Shown here: positions 1 to 9,493 of the stretch, one piece after another | Position numbering within the stretch: position 1 is the first letter of the stretch | How the letters are laid out: each line of letters starts with the position of its first letter | Assembly (NCBI RefSeq): GCF_008704425.1 | Contig: NZ_CP023696.1 | Location: 434,001 to 498,000, forward strand | Length of the DNA stretch: 64,000 nt | Reading direction: 5' to 3' | DNA from: Streptomyces fradiae ATCC 10745 = DSM 40063 | Lineage (GTDB): Bacteria; Actinomycetota; Actinomycetes; Streptomycetales; Streptomycetaceae | Program-made: the position numbers and the translations under genes | The notes under the pieces: model-generated | Database searches by the model: none | The model's input: only the letters and a program-made list of their open reading frames with translations | What the model was told of the DNA's origin: nothing

Positions 1-453
1 GCGGAACCTCCACGCGCCCTGACGCCGGTACAGCTCGCCCATGACGAGGGCGGTCTCCACCGTCGCGCCCCGGCTCTCGAACCGCGCGACCTCCGTGCCG
101 TCCGCCGCGTCCAGCACCCTCACGTACAGCCCGGGCACCTGGCGGAAGGCGCCGCCGTCCGCCGACGCGGCCAGGACGACCTGCTCGACGGCGCTCTCCA
201 CACGCGGCAGGTCCACGGTGACGGTGTCCGTGACGGCGGTGCCGGAGGTCCGCCTGCCGTCGAGGCGCACCGCGCCGGAGGGGTGGGCCGGCTGGTTGTA
301 GAAGACGAAGTCCGCGTCGGAACGCACCTTTCCCGACACGAGCAGTAGCGCCGAGACGTCGACGTCCGGTACACCGGGACCCGAACTCCACCCCAATTCG
401 ACGCGAAGAGTCCGCGTCGGCACCGGAACATTGGCTCCTTTAAGCATGGACAT
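1..453 (-). CDS. TerD family stress/tellurite protein (3' end cut by window)
   Basis: Reading leftwards from 453, the protein starts [14 protein letters not shown], continues through [12 protein letters not shown] and [11 protein letters not shown], and reaches [13 protein letters not shown] at base 1, where the window ends (151 codons seen). These are hallmark segments of the TerD/CABP fold, whose acidic loops bind calcium in known members; the family is usually about 190-200 residues, so roughly a quarter is missing. TerD proteins are cytosolic and tied to tellurite resistance, metal stress and, in Streptomyces, development. The start could be 453 or the in-frame ATG at 447; a GGGGGCGG stretch lies just upstream of both. 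No other ter gene is visible here. Family assignment is firm; which TerD paralogue is unknown. Confidence 0.88.
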   Translation of the reverse strand, partial: MSMLKGANVPVPTRTLRVELGWSSGPGVPDVDVSALLLVSGKVRSDADFVFYNQPAHPSGAVRLDGRRTSGTAVTDTVTVDLPRVESAVEQVVLAASADGGAFRQVPGLYVRVLDAADGTEVARFESRGATVETALVMGELYRRQGAWRFR

Positions 454-687
454 GCCGCCCCCATCGCGTTCCGCACCCTGGTGACATATGTGCCGACCAC
501 GCTAATCCGGCGGCTCCCCGCACGCCCCGCCGACCCGTCGGTAACCCCCTGCCATCTCGGCTTTTACGCGATCTTAAGACGCCGGGAAGACCGATTTTCC
601 CGTGTTGGGCGGCATTGGCGTTCCGTGGGTGCACAAGACGCGGCAAACAACCCGCTTATCAGACTTCCACCCGGCACATCGTGGGCT

Positions 688-693
688 TAACTT
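688..693 (+). promoter_or_regulatory. -10 box TAACTT, likely leaderless start of the next gene
   Basis: TAACTT ends 6 nt before the ATG at 700, and no ribosome site lies between them. This spacing puts the transcript start on or next to the ATG. Inferred from spacing only; no clear -35 was recognised. Confidence 0.5.
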
Positions 694-699
694 AGGGCC

Positions 700-1212
700 A
701 TGACCTCCCCCCGTGCCTCGTACGGCGGTGCGTACTACCACGCGCCGTCGTTCCCGGACACCCCGATCTACGACTCCCTCGTCGCAGAGCGGGGCACGCC
801 TCAGATCGCCCCGATCCGAGTGCCCGCCGCGTACGACACCGGCAGCTCGTACCTGCCGGCGCTCCCCGCGGCCCTCCCGGCGCTCCCGGCGGCGCCCGCG
901 CCGCAGCCCGCCACTCCCTCCTACGGCGGCGGCTACGGCTACCCGGCCCCCGCCCCGCAGCCCGCTCCGGCGGGGTACGCCCCCGCCGCGTACGCCCCGG
1001 CACCGGCCGCGCCCGCGCCGTACGTGCCGCAGCAGGCGCACGCCCCGCGCGGCTACCCGGGTCCGCAGGGCCCGCAGCCGATGCGCCCGGTCGCCCCGGC
1101 CTCCACCGGCTACGAGGCGATGCGCCCGGCCGCCGCACCGCGTCCCGCCCCGGCGCCCCCGGCCCCGTACGACGACCCGTACCGCAGGCCGTACCAGGGC
1201 GGAGGCTACTGA
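700..1212 (+). CDS. DUF6643-like Pro/Ala/Tyr-rich protein
   Basis: 170 residues. A conserved head (YGGAYYHAPSFPDTPIYDSL followed by VAERGTPQIAPIRVPAAYD) precedes a low-complexity tail of PAP, AAYAP and GYGYP runs ending DDPYRRPYQGGGY. The head matches, from memory, the Streptomyces family labelled DUF6643, whose function is unknown. There is no signal peptide or membrane segment. The tail resembles disordered, Tyr-spaced segments found in actinobacterial polar and cell-wall proteins, but that is only a resemblance. It is divergent from terD and appears monocistronic, with a leaderless start. Confidence 0.75.
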   Translation: MTSPRASYGGAYYHAPSFPDTPIYDSLVAERGTPQIAPIRVPAAYDTGSSYLPALPAALPALPAAPAPQPATPSYGGGYGYPAPAPQPAPAGYAPAAYAPAPAAPAPYVPQQAHAPRGYPGPQGPQPMRPVAPASTGYEAMRPAAAPRPAPAPPAPYDDPYRRPYQGGGY

Positions 1213-1247
1213 CGAGCACCGGACGGGAGGGCAGGGAGCGCCGCTGG

Positions 1248-1253
1248 CAGGAT
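1248..1253 (+). promoter_or_regulatory. -10-like box CAGGAT, likely leaderless
   Basis: CAGGAT ends 6 nt before the ATG at 1260 of the MOSC gene. It fits the leaderless pattern seen repeatedly in this window, although the first base deviates from TANNNT. Confidence 0.4.
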
Positions 1254-1259
1254 GGGGCC

Positions 1260-2123
1260 ATGCCGAACGAAGAGGTCACGCCCCGGCCCGCCCTGCGCTC
1301 CCTGCACGTCTACCCCGTGAAGGCCCTCGGGGGCTTCGCGCCCGCTCAGGCGGCCGTGGAGCCGTGGGGCCTGGCCGGCGACCGGCGCTGGATGGTGGCC
1401 GACCGGGACGGCAAGGCGGTGACCCAGCGTCAGCACGCGGCGCTGGCGCCCGCCTCCGCCGCGCCGCTGCCGGACGGCGGGGTGCGGGTGTCGGCACCCG
1501 GCCGCGCCCCGCTGGCCGTCGCCGTGCCCGACCCGGCGTCGTGCGGGACGGTCGCCGTGGACGTGTTCGGCACGAAGGTCGAGGCCGTGCCGGCCGGTGC
1601 GGAGGCGGACGCGTGGTTCAGCGCGTACCTCGGCGCCGGCGTACGGCTGGTGCACATGGACGACCCGGCGCGCCGCCGTCCGGTCGACCCCGCCTACGCG
1701 CGCGGGGGCGAGACGGTCAGCTTCGCCGACGGCTTCCCCCTGCTGGTCACCACGACCGCCTCGCTCGACGCGCTCAACGCCCTGATCGCGGCGGGCGACC
1801 ACGCCGACGAGGGACCGCTGCCCATGGAGCGCTTCCGGCCGAGCGTCGTCGTGGACGGCACGGCCGCCTGGGAGGAGGACCGGTGGGCGCGCATCGCCGT
1901 CGGCGAGGTGGTCTTCCGCGTCGCCAAGCCGTGCGGCCGCTGCGTCGTGACCACCACCGACCAGCGGACCGGAGTCCGGGGCAAGGAGCCGCTGCGCACG
2001 CTCTCGCGGCACCGCAGGTCCGGCTCCAAGGTGATCTTCGGCCAGAACCTCGTCCCGGAGTCCACCGGCACCCTGCGCGTCGGTGACCCGGTGCGCGTCC
2101 TCGCCACCCGCGACGACGGCTGA
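1260..2123 (+). CDS. MOSC domain protein (YcbX/mARC-like)
   Basis: 287 residues with two parts: an N-terminal MOSC beta-barrel (LRSLHVYPVKALGGF, then GDRRWMVADRDG) and a C-terminal MOSC domain carrying KPCGRCVVTTTDQRTG with cysteines near residues 225 and 228, and the closing GDPVRVL. MOSC proteins bind molybdenum cofactor through a conserved cysteine and reduce N-hydroxylated compounds (YcbX, mARC) or handle sulfur on the cofactor. No ferredoxin or reductase domain is fused, so a separate electron donor would be needed. The gene stands alone, 47 nt after the DUF6643 gene. The family is firm; substrate and partner are unknown. Confidence 0.85.
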   Translation: MPNEEVTPRPALRSLHVYPVKALGGFAPAQAAVEPWGLAGDRRWMVADRDGKAVTQRQHAALAPASAAPLPDGGVRVSAPGRAPLAVAVPDPASCGTVAVDVFGTKVEAVPAGAEADAWFSAYLGAGVRLVHMDDPARRRPVDPAYARGGETVSFADGFPLLVTTTASLDALNALIAAGDHADEGPLPMERFRPSVVVDGTAAWEEDRWARIAVGEVVFRVAKPCGRCVVTTTDQRTGVRGKEPLRTLSRHRRSGSKVIFGQNLVPESTGTLRVGDPVRVLATRDDG

Positions 2124-2597
2124 CTCCCGGCCGGTCGGTACGGGCGCGTGGCCGGACGGGCGGCGCACGCGGCGGGGCGCGCCGGGCGCGTGGCGGGGCC
2201 CGTGGCGGGGCCCGTGTCCCGCCGTGAGGTCCGCACGCCCCGCGCACCGGCCCGCACGCCGACGCCCCGTCAACCGGTCGGCTTCCGCCCGGACGGCCGG
2301 TCGACCGGCGGCCTCCGCTCTGCCGCCGACGCCCGTCGACCGGCACCTCGCCCGCGTGCGGGGAGCCACCCGGCGTACACGCGCCCCTGCGGTTCCTCCC
2401 GCGCCCCGGGCGCGGTCCCGTGCGCCCCGGGCGCACGGCCCGCGCGGGGTGGGCGAGGGCGCGCCCGCGGCGGGCGGCCGGGACAGGACGGTGCCGGGCC
2501 CGAGCGGGCCGCCGGGCCGCGCCGTGCGCGCTACGGTGGGGCGACGGGTTGGTGAGCGGGTCGCCGCGAGCGCACGAGGTGGGGGCAGAGCAGCACC
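2124..2597. other. Non-coding gap, 474 bp
   Basis: Very G+C-rich spacer. It contains a tandem GTGGCGGGGCCC pair near 2190-2215 and a TACGGT box at 2532-2537 that could start a leader of about 50 nt for the gene at 2598, which has G-rich ribosome-site-like sequence before its ATG. No gene with plausible codon use was seen. Confidence 0.5.
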
Positions 2598-5036
2598 ATG
2601 GCACAGGGCACGGTCCAGGTCACGCACAGCGGTACGTCGCGGTGGCGGCGCCGCACGGGCGAGTACGCCACCCTCGCGGCGGCCCTGGAGGCCGCGGCGG
2701 ACGGCGACGTCCTCACCGTCGCCCCCGGCACGTACCGGGAGAACCTGGTGCTGCGGCGCGCCGTGACGCTGCGCGGCGCGGACGGCGCCGTGGGCTCGGT
2801 GCGCATCGCCCCGCCCGACGGGGTGCCGCTGACGGTGCGGGCCTCCGCGACCGTACGGGACCTGCACCTGGAGGGGCAGGACGCGGCGGCGCCCGCGCTG
2901 CTCGTCGAGGACGGCACGCCGGAGCTGATGGACCTGCGGATCGTGACCCGCTCGGCGGTCGGCGTCGAGGTGCGGGGCGCGGCGCGGCCCACGGTGCGGC
3001 GCTGCACGGTCGACAACCCGGCCGGCGTCGGCATCGGCGTACTGGACGGCGCGGGCGGCGTGTTCGAGGAGTGCGAGGTCGTCGCGGCGGGCCAGGCCGG
3101 CCTGTCGGTGAGCGGCGGGGCGCATCCGCGGCTGGAGCGGTGCCGCGTCCACCACGCCTCCGGGGCGGGCTTGTCGGTGACCGGCGAGGACAGCGGCCTG
3201 GAGGCGATCGGCTGCGAGGTGTACGAGATCCGGGGCAGCGGTGTGCGGGTGAGCGGCCGGGCCGCTGCGCACCTGACGGACACGGTGGTCCACCGCACCT
3301 CGGCGGACGGGGTGACGCTGGACACCGACGCGGTGCTGACGCTCTCCGACTGCGACATCCACGACGTCCCGGAGAACGCGGTCGACCTGCGCTCCCGCTC
3401 GGTGCTGACGCTGACCCGGTCGAAGGTGCGGCGGTTCGGGCGCAACGGCCTGTCGGTGTGGGACCCGGGCACGCGGGTGGACGCCAACCAGTGCGAGATC
3501 CACGACAGCACGGGCGACTACCCGGCGGTGTGGGTGAGCGACGGGGCGACGGCGGTGCTGGAGGCGTGCCGCGTCCACGACGTGCCGGACGCGCTGTTCG
3601 TGCTGGACCGCGGATCGCGGGTGGACGTGGTCGACAGCGACCTGGCGCAGGTGCGGAACACCGCCGTGTCCGTGAGCGACGGGGGGACCGCCCAGCTCGA
3701 CGACTGCCGGATCCGTGAGGCGACGACGGGCGCCTGGTTCCGCGACCACGGCAGCGGCGGCACCCTCGCCAACTGCGCGTTCGACGGGGTGCGGACGGGT
3801 GTCATCGTCACCAAGGGCGCCGACCCGGCCGTGGAGCGGTGCACGGTCACCTCGCCCGCCGAGGCCGGGTTCTACGTGTCGGCGGAGGGCCGCGGCACGT
3901 TCACCGGCTGCCGGGTCGCGGGCAGCGGCGGATTCGGCTTCCACGTGATGGACGGGTGCCGGACCACGCTGCGGCAGTGCCGTACGGAGCGCTGCGCGCG
4001 CGGGGGGTACGAGTTCGGCGAGGACGGGCCGGTCACCGAGGAGTGCACCAGCGACGAGAGCGGGGTCGCCCGTACCGGCTCCGCGCCGGTCGCCGGCCCG
4101 TCGTCCACGGCGGCGCCGGGAGGCTCCGCCGTGGCGACCGCGCCCGCGGGGCGGGTGGCCGTCGGCCTGCTGGGCGCCGTGCCCGCGCAGGCGTCCGCCG
4201 CCGCGGTGCCCGCCCCGGAGCCGGTACGCGAGGCGCAGGACGTGCTGGGCGAACTGGACGCGCTGGTGGGGCTGGAGAGCGTGAAGCGGGAGGTCCGGAC
4301 GCTCACCAACATGATCGAGGTGGGGCGCCGGCGGCAGGAGGCCGGGCTGAAGGCGGCGTCCGTCCGCCGCCACCTGGCGTTCACCGGCAACCCGGGCACG
4401 GGCAAGACGACGGTGGCCCGCCTGTACGGCGAGATCCTCGCGTCGCTCGGCGTGCTGGAGCGCGGCCACCTCGTGGAGGTGTCGCGGGTGGATCTGGTCG
4501 GCGAGCACATCGGGTCCACGGCGATCCGCACGCAGGAGGCGTTCGACCGGGCGCGCGGCGGGGTCCTGTTCATCGACGAGGCGTACGCGCTGTCGCCGGA
4601 GGACTCGGGGCGCGACTTCGGGCGTGAGGCGATCGACACGCTGGTGAAGCTGATGGAGGACCACCGGGACGCGGTCGTGGTGATCGTCGCCGGGTACACG
4701 GCGGAGATGGAGCGCTTCCTCACCGTCAACCCCGGTGTGGCCTCGCGCTTCTCCCGCACCATCAGTTTCCCCGACTACACGCCGGAGGAGCTGCTGCGGA
4801 TCGTCGAGCAGCAGGCCGAGGACCACGAGTACCGGCTGGCGGACGGGGCGGCCGAGGCGCTGCTGAAGTACTTCGGGGCGCTGCCCAAGGGCGCCGCCTT
4901 CGGCAACGGCCGCACCGCGCGGCAGACGTTCGAGTCGATGGTGGAGCGGCACGCGGGCCGGGTCGCCGCGCTCGCCAGCGCGAGCACGGACGACCTGAGC
5001 CTGCTGTACCCGGAGGACCTGCCGGACCTGCCTTGA
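2598..5036 (+). CDS. Right-handed beta-helix protein fused to CbxX/CfqX-type AAA+ ATPase
   Basis: 812 residues. Residues ~25-480 form a run of ~22-residue turns typical of right-handed parallel beta-helices ([15 protein letters not shown], then repeated C-x-V/I-H-x-x-x-x-x-G-V/L patterns). A Pro/Ala/Gly linker (~480-535) leads to an AAA+ module: [18 protein letters not shown], Walker A GNPGTGKT at ~597-604, Walker [12 protein letters not shown] at ~655, and an arginine finger region [13 protein letters not shown]. The ATPase half resembles CbbX/SpoVK and the type VII secretion ATPase EccA. No secretion signal is present, so it should be cytosolic. No ESX or RuBisCO gene is nearby. The beta-helix may serve as a docking or carbohydrate-binding surface; that is inference. 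Confidence 0.85.
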   Translation: MAQGTVQVTHSGTSRWRRRTGEYATLAAALEAAADGDVLTVAPGTYRENLVLRRAVTLRGADGAVGSVRIAPPDGVPLTVRASATVRDLHLEGQDAAAPALLVEDGTPELMDLRIVTRSAVGVEVRGAARPTVRRCTVDNPAGVGIGVLDGAGGVFEECEVVAAGQAGLSVSGGAHPRLERCRVHHASGAGLSVTGEDSGLEAIGCEVYEIRGSGVRVSGRAAAHLTDTVVHRTSADGVTLDTDAVLTLSDCDIHDVPENAVDLRSRSVLTLTRSKVRRFGRNGLSVWDPGTRVDANQCEIHDSTGDYPAVWVSDGATAVLEACRVHDVPDALFVLDRGSRVDVVDSDLAQVRNTAVSVSDGGTAQLDDCRIREATTGAWFRDHGSGGTLANCAFDGVRTGVIVTKGADPAVERCTVTSPAEAGFYVSAEGRGTFTGCRVAGSGGFGFHVMDGCRTTLRQCRTERCARGGYEFGEDGPVTEECTSDESGVARTGSAPVAGPSSTAAPGGSAVATAPAGRVAVGLLGAVPAQASAAAVPAPEPVREAQDVLGELDALVGLESVKREVRTLTNMIEVGRRRQEAGLKAASVRRHLAFTGNPGTGKTTVARLYGEILASLGVLERGHLVEVSRVDLVGEHIGSTAIRTQEAFDRARGGVLFIDEAYALSPEDSGRDFGREAIDTLVKLMEDHRDAVVVIVAGYTAEMERFLTVNPGVASRFSRTISFPDYTPEELLRIVEQQAEDHEYRLADGAAEALLKYFGALPKGAAFGNGRTARQTFESMVERHAGRVAALASASTDDLSLLYPEDLPDLP

Positions 5037-5170
5037 GGGGCCGGGCCGCCGGGTGGCGCCTGGGCCGCCGGGCCGGTGGGCGCCCCGGGGGCCCGCCGGC
5101 CGGTGTCACCGTGGCGTACGCGGGTGGGGCCGGATCCGCCCGTGCCGCCGGGACCGTGGGCGGCGCCTTG

Positions 5171-7654
5171 TCAGGCGGTGTCGTCGGGCCCGTCGGAGCG
5201 CTGCCGGGGCACCGGAAGCGGCAGGGCGGGCGGCAGCCGGTCGAGGAGCGCCGCCCGTTCCCGGGCGAACGCCGGGTCGGCCTGGTAGTCGGCGTGGCCC
5301 AGGACCGGTTCGGGCAGCGGATGGTCGGGCGTCCGGCCGTAGACGACCGGGTCGCGCAGCGGCGGGTGGTCCACCTCGGGCCTGCCGCCCTCGGCGGGCA
5401 GCCGCACGGGACCGCCGATCGGGTCGGTGCGCCTCCACAGGTTGCGCCAGCAGTGCAGCTCCCGGTCGAGCCCGGAGAGCGGCTCGCGGCCGAAGTAGGC
5501 GGGGAACCAGCGCCCGTAGAGCCGCTCCAGCGGTGAGCCGTACGTGAGCAGCGCGACGCGGCGGCGGGTCGTGTGCGGCAGCTGCCAGACGGCGGCGGCG
5601 GCCAGGACGCTGCCCTGCGAGTGGCCGGAGATGACGAGGCGCCCGCCCGTGCGGCCCGTCCAGGACGCCATCCGCCACGCCAGGTCGGGCACGGCCCGCT
5701 CGGCGTAGCAGGGCGGGGCGAACGGGTGGGCGGCCCGCGGCCAGAACGTGCCGACGTCCCACAGGATCCCGATCGTGCGCCGGGCGGAGGCGTCCCGGTA
5801 GGCGCGGCGCCCCCAGGTGACGAAGAGGAGGAAGCCCAGCCCGACCAGCCAGGAGCCGAGCGCCTGGCACGCCTCGGCCAGCCCGTCCACGTACCCGGGC
5901 GCCCCGTCGAACGCCCGCGCCGGGACGGTCCCGCTCCCCCACGTCCCAACGACGCCCCCCGCGCCCAGGAGCAGCGTCGCGGCGGCCAGGAGCCCGACGA
6001 GGACGGGCGCGGCGTCGGTCAGCCCCGCGGCGGCCCGCACGCGGGCGATGCGGCGGGTGCGGATCCGGTCGGGGGTCTCCCCCGCGTACTCGGCCTCCAC
6101 GACGGGTGCGAGGCGCCGCGCGGCGAACGCGGTGCGCACGACCAGGAACACGGTGGGCACCAGCAGCAGCACCAGCAGGACGGGGATGGCGGCGGCCTCC
6201 CAGCTCAGCAGCAGCGGCGGCCCGACGAGGGGCCCGCCCCCGGCGCCGGGGGCGGCGGGCCCGTCGAGCCAGTCGGCGACGCGCTGGGCGACACCGCCCG
6301 CCATCACCCCGCCGAGCGCGCAGGCCAGCACGGCGACGGCGGGCCCGGCCAGGCCGTGCAGGGCGGTGCGCGGATCGGGGTCGCGGCGGTGCAGCCGCAG
6401 CGCGACGGCGGCGAGCGGCAGGATGAGGGCGCCCTGGCCGACGAGGAGCACGGAGAACGCCGTGTCGCCGGGCAACGCGCCCGAGGAGCGCCAATCGGGC
6501 CGGGGCCAGGAGGCGTACAGCGCGGAGAGGGCCAGCAGGGCGGCGGCGGCGCCCGGCAGCCAGGTGACCAGGGCCCGGTCGAGCCGGCCGTCGAGGCGGC
6601 GTTCGCTGCGGCCCCGCCGGCAGACGACGACCACCACGACGGCCGCGGCGGCGGCGAGGGCGGCCTCGACGCACCAGCCGAGCGCGGCGCGCGGCGTGCC
6701 CGCGGCGGCGCCCCGGTCGTACCGGGCGGCGGCCCCGGCGACGGCGGCGGCGACGGTGAGCAGCCCGGCGGCGGTGTGCGCGGCGCGCAGCCGGGCGACG
6801 AGCCGGCGGCCGTACCAGAATCCGGGCCGGCCGAGCGCGGGGCGGTCCGCGTGCTCGTCCTCGCCGCGCGGCGGGCGCTGCGCCTCGTACGCGCTCCAGG
6901 TGCGGTGGGACAGGTACCACAGGAGCGCCACCAGCGCGGTGGGGACGGCGGCGGCGACGGTGAGGCGGCGGCCCGGCTGCGACCACCAGCCGCCCTCGGC
7001 GGCGGCGAGGAAGGCGAGCCAGGGGCGGTCGCCGGTGCAGGCGGCGGCGCCCGCGCACTGCCACGCCGCCAGGTCGAGGGCGACCTCGCAGGCGGCGGCG
7101 GTCAGCAGCACGGTGAGGCTGAGCGCGACGAGCCGGACGAGGACGCCGTACAGGCGCGCGGAGCGCCCGTGCCGGGTGGCGGGCGGGCGCATCCAGTGGG
7201 CGAGGTTGACCACCATGAAGGGCAGCAGCAGTAACCACAGGGCGCGGGTGCCGTTGCCGGAGGTGAGGTTGGACCAGCAGTACGCCTCCGGGACGGGGCC
7301 GCCGCGGAAGCGTTCGGGCTCGCTCTCGGCGCGCAGGTCGGCGGTCCTCCGGTACACCGCCGCGGTGCCGTCGCCGGTGACGCGGACGGTGCGGGGGTCG
7401 TCCAGCATCTCGTCGGGCGTGGTGCCGCCGACGCCGTGGACGAGGAGTTCGAGCGCGGCTCCGGTGCCGCGCGGATCCGGTGCGGCGCGGTCCGGTGTGA
7501 TCTGCCGGGCGGGGTGCGGCGCGGGGGCCGGTGCGGCGGACGGGGCGGGGGCCGGCGCGGGGTCCGCTGCGGCCGACTGTGCGGGGGCCGGTGCGGGGGC
7601 CGGTGCGGGGGACCGTGCTGGTTCCGGTGCGGGTTCCGGTGCGGCTGGGGACAC
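5171..7654 (-). CDS. Polytopic membrane protein with split alpha/beta hydrolase (lipase-like) domain
   Basis: About 827 residues from the GTG at 7654 (AGGAAG upstream; an earlier in-frame ATG at 7804 would add an unlikely Arg/Pro-rich head). After a Pro/Ala-rich cytosolic tail comes LELLVHGVGGTTPDE (~residues 69-83), which looks like the first strand and HG oxyanion loop of an alpha/beta hydrolase. About ten hydrophobic helices follow (~130-620), and then the nucleophile elbow GRLVISGHSQGS (Ser ~679), TDPIGG and a late GHADYQ histidine complete a lipase-like triad. The hydrolase fold therefore seems interrupted by the membrane region. It probably acts on a lipid or acyl ester at the inner face of the membrane; the substrate is unknown. 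The gene is convergent with the AAA gene and divergent from deoR. Confidence 0.75.
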   Translation of the reverse strand: MSPAAPEPAPEPARSPAPAPAPAPAQSAAADPAPAPAPSAAPAPAPHPARQITPDRAAPDPRGTGAALELLVHGVGGTTPDEMLDDPRTVRVTGDGTAAVYRRTADLRAESEPERFRGGPVPEAYCWSNLTSGNGTRALWLLLLPFMVVNLAHWMRPPATRHGRSARLYGVLVRLVALSLTVLLTAAACEVALDLAAWQCAGAAACTGDRPWLAFLAAAEGGWWSQPGRRLTVAAAVPTALVALLWYLSHRTWSAYEAQRPPRGEDEHADRPALGRPGFWYGRRLVARLRAAHTAAGLLTVAAAVAGAAARYDRGAAAGTPRAALGWCVEAALAAAAAVVVVVVCRRGRSERRLDGRLDRALVTWLPGAAAALLALSALYASWPRPDWRSSGALPGDTAFSVLLVGQGALILPLAAVALRLHRRDPDPRTALHGLAGPAVAVLACALGGVMAGGVAQRVADWLDGPAAPGAGGGPLVGPPLLLSWEAAAIPVLLVLLLVPTVFLVVRTAFAARRLAPVVEAEYAGETPDRIRTRRIARVRAAAGLTDAAPVLVGLLAAATLLLGAGGVVGTWGSGTVPARAFDGAPGYVDGLAEACQALGSWLVGLGFLLFVTWGRRAYRDASARRTIGILWDVGTFWPRAAHPFAPPCYAERAVPDLAWRMASWTGRTGGRLVISGHSQGSVLAAAAVWQLPHTTRRRVALLTYGSPLERLYGRWFPAYFGREPLSGLDRELHCWRNLWRRTDPIGGPVRLPAEGGRPEVDHPPLRDPVVYGRTPDHPLPEPVLGHADYQADPAFARERAALLDRLPPALPLPVPRQRSDGPDDTA

Positions 7655-7866
7655 TTCGGTGCTCGCTTCCTGCGGCAGGGGCGGGCGGCCGGACGGCCCG
7701 GCCCCGGTGGTGGGGGCGGCGCGCCGTACGGCTCTCCCGTAATCTCCCCGCCCGCCCCGCGGGCGAAGCGCGTGGCAGGATGTGCCTGTACGGGCCACCT
7801 GCACGGACGGCGGCGGACCGCGGCGCCCGATCCACGCACCAGACCACGGAAGGACCGGCCCCAGCG

Positions 7867-8808
7867 GTGAGCGACAACCAGAACCTCCTCGCGGAGCAGC
7901 GGCGCGCCCTGATCCTCGACGAGGTGAGACGGCGCGGCGGGGTGCGGGTCAACGAACTCACCCGCCGGCTGAACGTCTCCGACATGACGGTCCGCCGCGA
8001 CCTCGACGCGCTGGCCCGGCAGGGCGTGGTGGAGAAGGTGCACGGCGGGGCGGTGCCGGTCGCGGAGGCGCGGACGCACGAGCCGGGTTTCGAGGCGAAG
8101 TCGGCGCTGGAGCCGGGTGCGAAGGAGGACATCGCGCGCGTGGCCGCCGCGATGGTGGCGCCGGGCACCGCGATCGCCCTCTCGGGGGGTACGACGACGT
8201 ACGCGGTGGCACGGCGGCTGCTGGACGTGCCGGGCCTGACGGTGGTGACCAACTCGGTGCGGGTGGCGGACGTGTTCCACACGGCGGCGCCCGCCCGGGA
8301 GCCGGGCGCCGGGGCGCGGCCGGGGGCCGCGGCGGTGGTGCTGACGGGCGGGGTGCGCACCCCGTCGGACGCGCTGGTCGGGCCGGTGGCGGACCAGGCG
8401 ATCGGGTCGCTCCACTTCGACGTGCTCTTCCTCGGGGTGCACGGGGTGTCGGTGGAGGCGGGGCTGTCCACGCCGAACCTGGCGGAGGCGGAGACGAACC
8501 GGCGGCTGATCCGGGCGGCGCGGCGGGTGGTGGTCGTCGCGGACCACACCAAGTGGGGCAAGGTGGCGCTGAGTTCGTTCGCCCGGCTGGAGGACGTCGA
8601 CACCCTGGTGACGGACTCGGGGGTGTCGGACGAGGTGCGGACCGCGATGGCGGAGCACCTGCCGGGGCTCGTCGTCGCGGGCCGGGGGGCGCCGGGCGCG
8701 GGCGGCCCGGAGACCGGGAGCGCGACCGTGCCGGAGGCCGGGAACGGGGCCGTGCCGGAGGCCGGTCCGGCGGTCTCGGCGGCGGGTGCCGGGAGGGCAG
8801 GCGCGTGA
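7867..8808 (+). CDS. DeoR/GlpR family transcriptional regulator
   Basis: 313 residues starting at a GTG with GGAAGG upstream (VSDNQNLLAEQRRALILDE). The N-terminus carries the DeoR helix-turn-helix, VNELTRRLNVSDMTVRRDL, followed by LARQGVVEKVHGGAV. The C-terminal sugar-phosphate sensor domain has ALSGGTTTYAVARRL, VVLTGGVRTPSDA, DVLFLGVHGV and ADHTKWGK. DeoR proteins usually repress sugar or nucleoside catabolism and respond to a phosphorylated sugar. No sugar operon is adjacent, so the target is unknown. The acidic, Gly/Glu/Ala-rich last ~30 residues are an extension beyond the usual family end. The stop overlaps the next start in a GTGA, which suggests translational coupling. Confidence 0.9.
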   Translation: MSDNQNLLAEQRRALILDEVRRRGGVRVNELTRRLNVSDMTVRRDLDALARQGVVEKVHGGAVPVAEARTHEPGFEAKSALEPGAKEDIARVAAAMVAPGTAIALSGGTTTYAVARRLLDVPGLTVVTNSVRVADVFHTAAPAREPGAGARPGAAAVVLTGGVRTPSDALVGPVADQAIGSLHFDVLFLGVHGVSVEAGLSTPNLAEAETNRRLIRAARRVVVVADHTKWGKVALSSFARLEDVDTLVTDSGVSDEVRTAMAEHLPGLVVAGRGAPGAGGPETGSATVPEAGNGAVPEAGPAVSAAGAGRAGA

Positions 8809-9248
8809 GCGTCTTCCGGCTGGAGCGGCGTACGGACCTGAACCCGGCGGAGGCGTGGCGGCGGGTGACCGACTGGCGGGCGCACGCCGTGGACGTGCCG
8901 CTGACCCGCGTACGGGTGCTGACGCCGGGTCCGCCGGGGCGGGGAACCCGGTTCACGGCGCGCACCGGCGTCGGTCCGCTGGGCTTCGACGACCCGATGA
9001 CCGTGGTCCGCTGGGAGCCGCCGGGCGCCGGGCCGGGCGTGTGCCGTCTGGAGAAGTCCGGGCGCGTGGTGCTCGGCTGGGCGGAGATCGCCGTGCACCC
9101 GGAGGGCTCCGGAGCACGGGTGACGTGGGTGGAGGAGCTGCGCGTACGGGGGGTGCCGCGCTGGTGCGATCCGCTGCTGGCCCTGGCCGGCCGCCGGGTC
9201 TTCGGCCGCGAACTGGACCGGCTGCTGGGCGGTTCCGTCCGCCGGTGA
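8805..9248 (+). CDS. SRPBCC (START/polyketide cyclase-like) family protein
   Basis: 147 residues. It begins VSVFRLERRTDLNPAEAWRR and shows the SRPBCC pattern: amphipathic first helix, PPGRGTRFTARTGVGPLGFD, MTVVRWEP, and VTWVEELRV before a C-terminal helix. This fold makes a deep hydrophobic cavity that binds lipids or aromatic ligands. The GTG start overlaps the deoR stop by 4 bp and has GGGAGGGC upstream, so the two genes form an operon. The link to deoR suggests a shared ligand or stress response, but no specific role can be read from sequence. Confidence 0.8.
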   Translation: MSVFRLERRTDLNPAEAWRRVTDWRAHAVDVPLTRVRVLTPGPPGRGTRFTARTGVGPLGFDDPMTVVRWEPPGAGPGVCRLEKSGRVVLGWAEIAVHPEGSGARVTWVEELRVRGVPRWCDPLLALAGRRVFGRELDRLLGGSVRR

Positions 9249-9399
9249 CCGGCCGGGCGGAGACGCCCGGGACCGGGCGACCGGCAGGCCGGGGCGGGGT
9301 GACCGGCAGGCCGGGGCGGGCGCGGGGCCGAGGTGAGGCCGGGCGCGGCCGTGCGCGGGCCGGGCACGGCGCCCGCCGGGTGGGCGTGGGGGACGGCCA

Positions 9400-9463
9400 C
9401 TGCGGGGCCGCGCGTACGGGGACGGCCCGGCCGCTGCGGGGCCGCGCGTACGGGGACGGCCCG
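9400..9463. repeat. 30-bp direct repeat, two copies
   Basis: CTGCGGGGCCGCGCGTACGG and the following ten bases occur identically at 9400-9429 and 9434-9463, separated by 4 bp. The second copy runs into the left arm of the terminator hairpin. It looks like a local duplication. Confidence 0.7.
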
Positions 9464-9488
9464 CCGGTCGGGGTGACGGGCCGTCCCC
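9452..9488. terminator. Hairpin terminator, 12-bp perfect stem
   Basis: GGGGACGGCCCG at 9452-9463 pairs exactly with CGGGCCGTCCCC at 9477-9488 around a 13-nt loop. It lies between convergent genes, 5 nt past the stop of the minus-strand desulfhydrase, and can serve both directions. There is no U-tract, as is usual in Streptomyces. Confidence 0.75.
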
Positions 9489-9493
9489 GGCCG

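Noticed and set aside
1206..4952. A 1248-codon open frame on the minus strand opposite the MOSC and beta-helix/AAA genes
   Set aside because: Its translation is Arg/His/Ala/Gly-rich without motifs, and it mirrors two genes with clear domains; high G+C keeps antisense frames open.
7655..7804. N-terminal extension of the membrane hydrolase to the ATG at 7804
   Set aside because: The added 50 residues are Arg/Gly/Pro-rich with no ribosome site; the GTG at 7654 is more plausible.
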